Origin: Hoeflea_A sp039025395
Lineage (GTDB): Bacteria; Pseudomonadota; Alphaproteobacteria; Rhizobiales; Rhizobiaceae
Direction of reading: 5' to 3'
Length of the DNA: 64,000 nt
Assembly: GCA_039025395.1 (NCBI GenBank)
Contig: JBCCOK010000029.1
Span: 4,034 to 68,033, forward strand
Shown: positions 63,351 through 64,000 of the stretch, in pieces
Layout: each line of letters opens with the position of its first letter
Position numbering within the stretch: the stretch's first letter is position 1
Program-made: the position numbers and the translations under genes
Notes under the pieces: model-generated
Databases searched by the model: none
Told to the model about the DNA's origin: nothing
What the model saw: only the letters and a program-made list of their open reading frames with translations

Positions 63351-64000
63351 TTACTTCTGAACCAATTCGTGCATTGAGCTGAAATTCTGGTTTGTACTGA
63401 CCTTTTGATCCTCCAACCAAATGCGGATCATATTCGTTATCATCTGCGGGTTCCTGGCAAAGGCAAGCGGAACAATGAGATTGTTGCCGCCCAATGTTCT
63501 GATTCTTTCGCTGATCGCCCCTATATCAAACGCAACGATCGGCAGCCCGGTCTCCAGCGCAATGGAAAGCGTATAGGAATAGGTCTCCGGCCAAGTTGAT
63601 GCGAAGAAAATCGCATCAAGCTTTGCCTTGTGGATGTGCTCTTGAGCTCTGTCGTTTGAATAAGGCCCTGTCACGTTCAGGCCGGCCCTTGTGGACTTTA
63701 TGTCATCTGACGTATAGCCGACCACCACAAATTCCATCGGCAGATTCTTGCGCGCTGCGTGGCGCGCACAGGCCTGCAACACACTCAAACCTTTGAGCCT
63801 GCTGATCGCTCCAACAGCGCCGATGCGCAGCTTGTCTCCAGATTCACGCGTGCGGTGCACAGCCGATCCGGTCCCGGACCCGGTTCGCCGTGCTCTTTGC
63901 TTCAGCCGGCACAAAGAGCGGCCCAACCGGCTCGAAGCGGAATGCAGACGTGCACACTAATGGATGCAGGTCACGCATTGCCATCGGCAACGAACCGCCG
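63351..64000 (-). pseudogene. GT4-like glycosyltransferase, frameshifted and cut by the window edge
   Basis: The C-terminal half of a group 1 (GT-B) glycosyltransferase. The frame from 63926 leftward contains LRIGAVGAISRLKG, the nucleotide-sugar phrase STWPETYSYTLSIALETG (the E-x7-E-type motif of GT4) and IVAFDIGAISERI, ending at 63351. Upstream coding sense continues to the window edge in a different frame (MAMRDLHPLVCTSAFRF and PVGPLFVPAEAKSTANR), which meets a TGA at 63844-63846. The two frames overlap between 63844 and 63926, so a single-base indel near there would rejoin them. Either the gene is broken or there is a sequence error. The donor and role are unknown, but capsule or exopolysaccharide assembly is likely from context. 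Confidence 0.75.

Noticed and set aside
1..64000. tRNA, rRNA, insertion sequences, CRISPR, prophage genes
   Set aside because: None was recognised on reading both strands; a covariance-model scan would be needed to exclude small RNAs.

Overview
The window looks like a chromosomal segment of an alphaproteobacterium, most likely a marine or soil member of the Hyphomicrobiales/Rhizobiales. This is inferred from the gene content (TctABC and NMT1-type importers, dimethylglycine-dehydrogenase-like flavoproteins, Tat-exported oxidoreductases, KpsC/KpsS capsule genes), the high GC content, and frequent GTG/TTG starts behind GGAG-type ribosome binding sites. I see no rRNA, tRNA, insertion sequence, integrase or CRISPR array. 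About 47 intact protein genes plus one broken, edge-truncated gene fill it densely.

Layout. 40-5499: a two-gene RND efflux system, then a histidine-rich CbiX-type chelatase. 5513-9542: an MFS transporter, a DUF2182 membrane protein and an acyl-CoA synthetase. 9583-11001: a JmjC/cupin oxygenase preceded by a tiny Tat/lipoprotein-like peptide with an acidic tail, which is the most unusual pairing here. 11212-13899: a PatZ-like NDP-forming acyl-CoA synthetase/GNAT fusion. 14094-17204: an MFS transporter, then an Rrf2 regulator divergent from a thioredoxin-reductase-like flavoprotein with a palindrome between them. 17388-21228: a GntR/FCD regulator, a VOC protein and an NMT1/SsuA-type ABC importer. 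21267-23948: a type IIC-like P-type ATPase.

24159-37698 is a coherent catabolic region. Leftward run a class III aminotransferase, an MBL-fold hydrolase and an IclR regulator. Rightward run TctC-TctB-TctA, an aldehyde dehydrogenase, a dimethylglycine/sarcosine-dehydrogenase-like FAD/GcvT protein, a Tm-1-like protein and a trimethylamine-dehydrogenase-like iron-sulfur flavoprotein. The two flavoprotein types point to oxidative N-demethylation of a carboxylated, N-methylated compound taken up by the tripartite transporter; the actual substrate is unknown.

37914-40864 holds an Asp/Tyr/Arg-rich secreted protein, a CIA30-like protein, a DAO-family oxidase and a rhodanese. 41050-57101 is a second catabolic region. 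A CaiB-type CoA-transferase lies divergent from a LysR regulator, which is followed by ALDH, SDR and a Tat-exported GMC oxidoreductase. On the minus strand there is a probable seven-gene operon, in transcription order: sugar-type ABC binding protein, ATPase, two permeases, ALDH, class I fumarase-like dehydratase and a stand-alone citrate-lyase alpha subunit (CitF).

57966-64000 is a capsule region: an OPX export lipoprotein, KpsC, KpsS, and at the right edge a glycosyltransferase that appears frameshifted and runs out of the window. The 864-base spacer before it and the 395-base spacer between kpsC and kpsS hold no gene that I can support.
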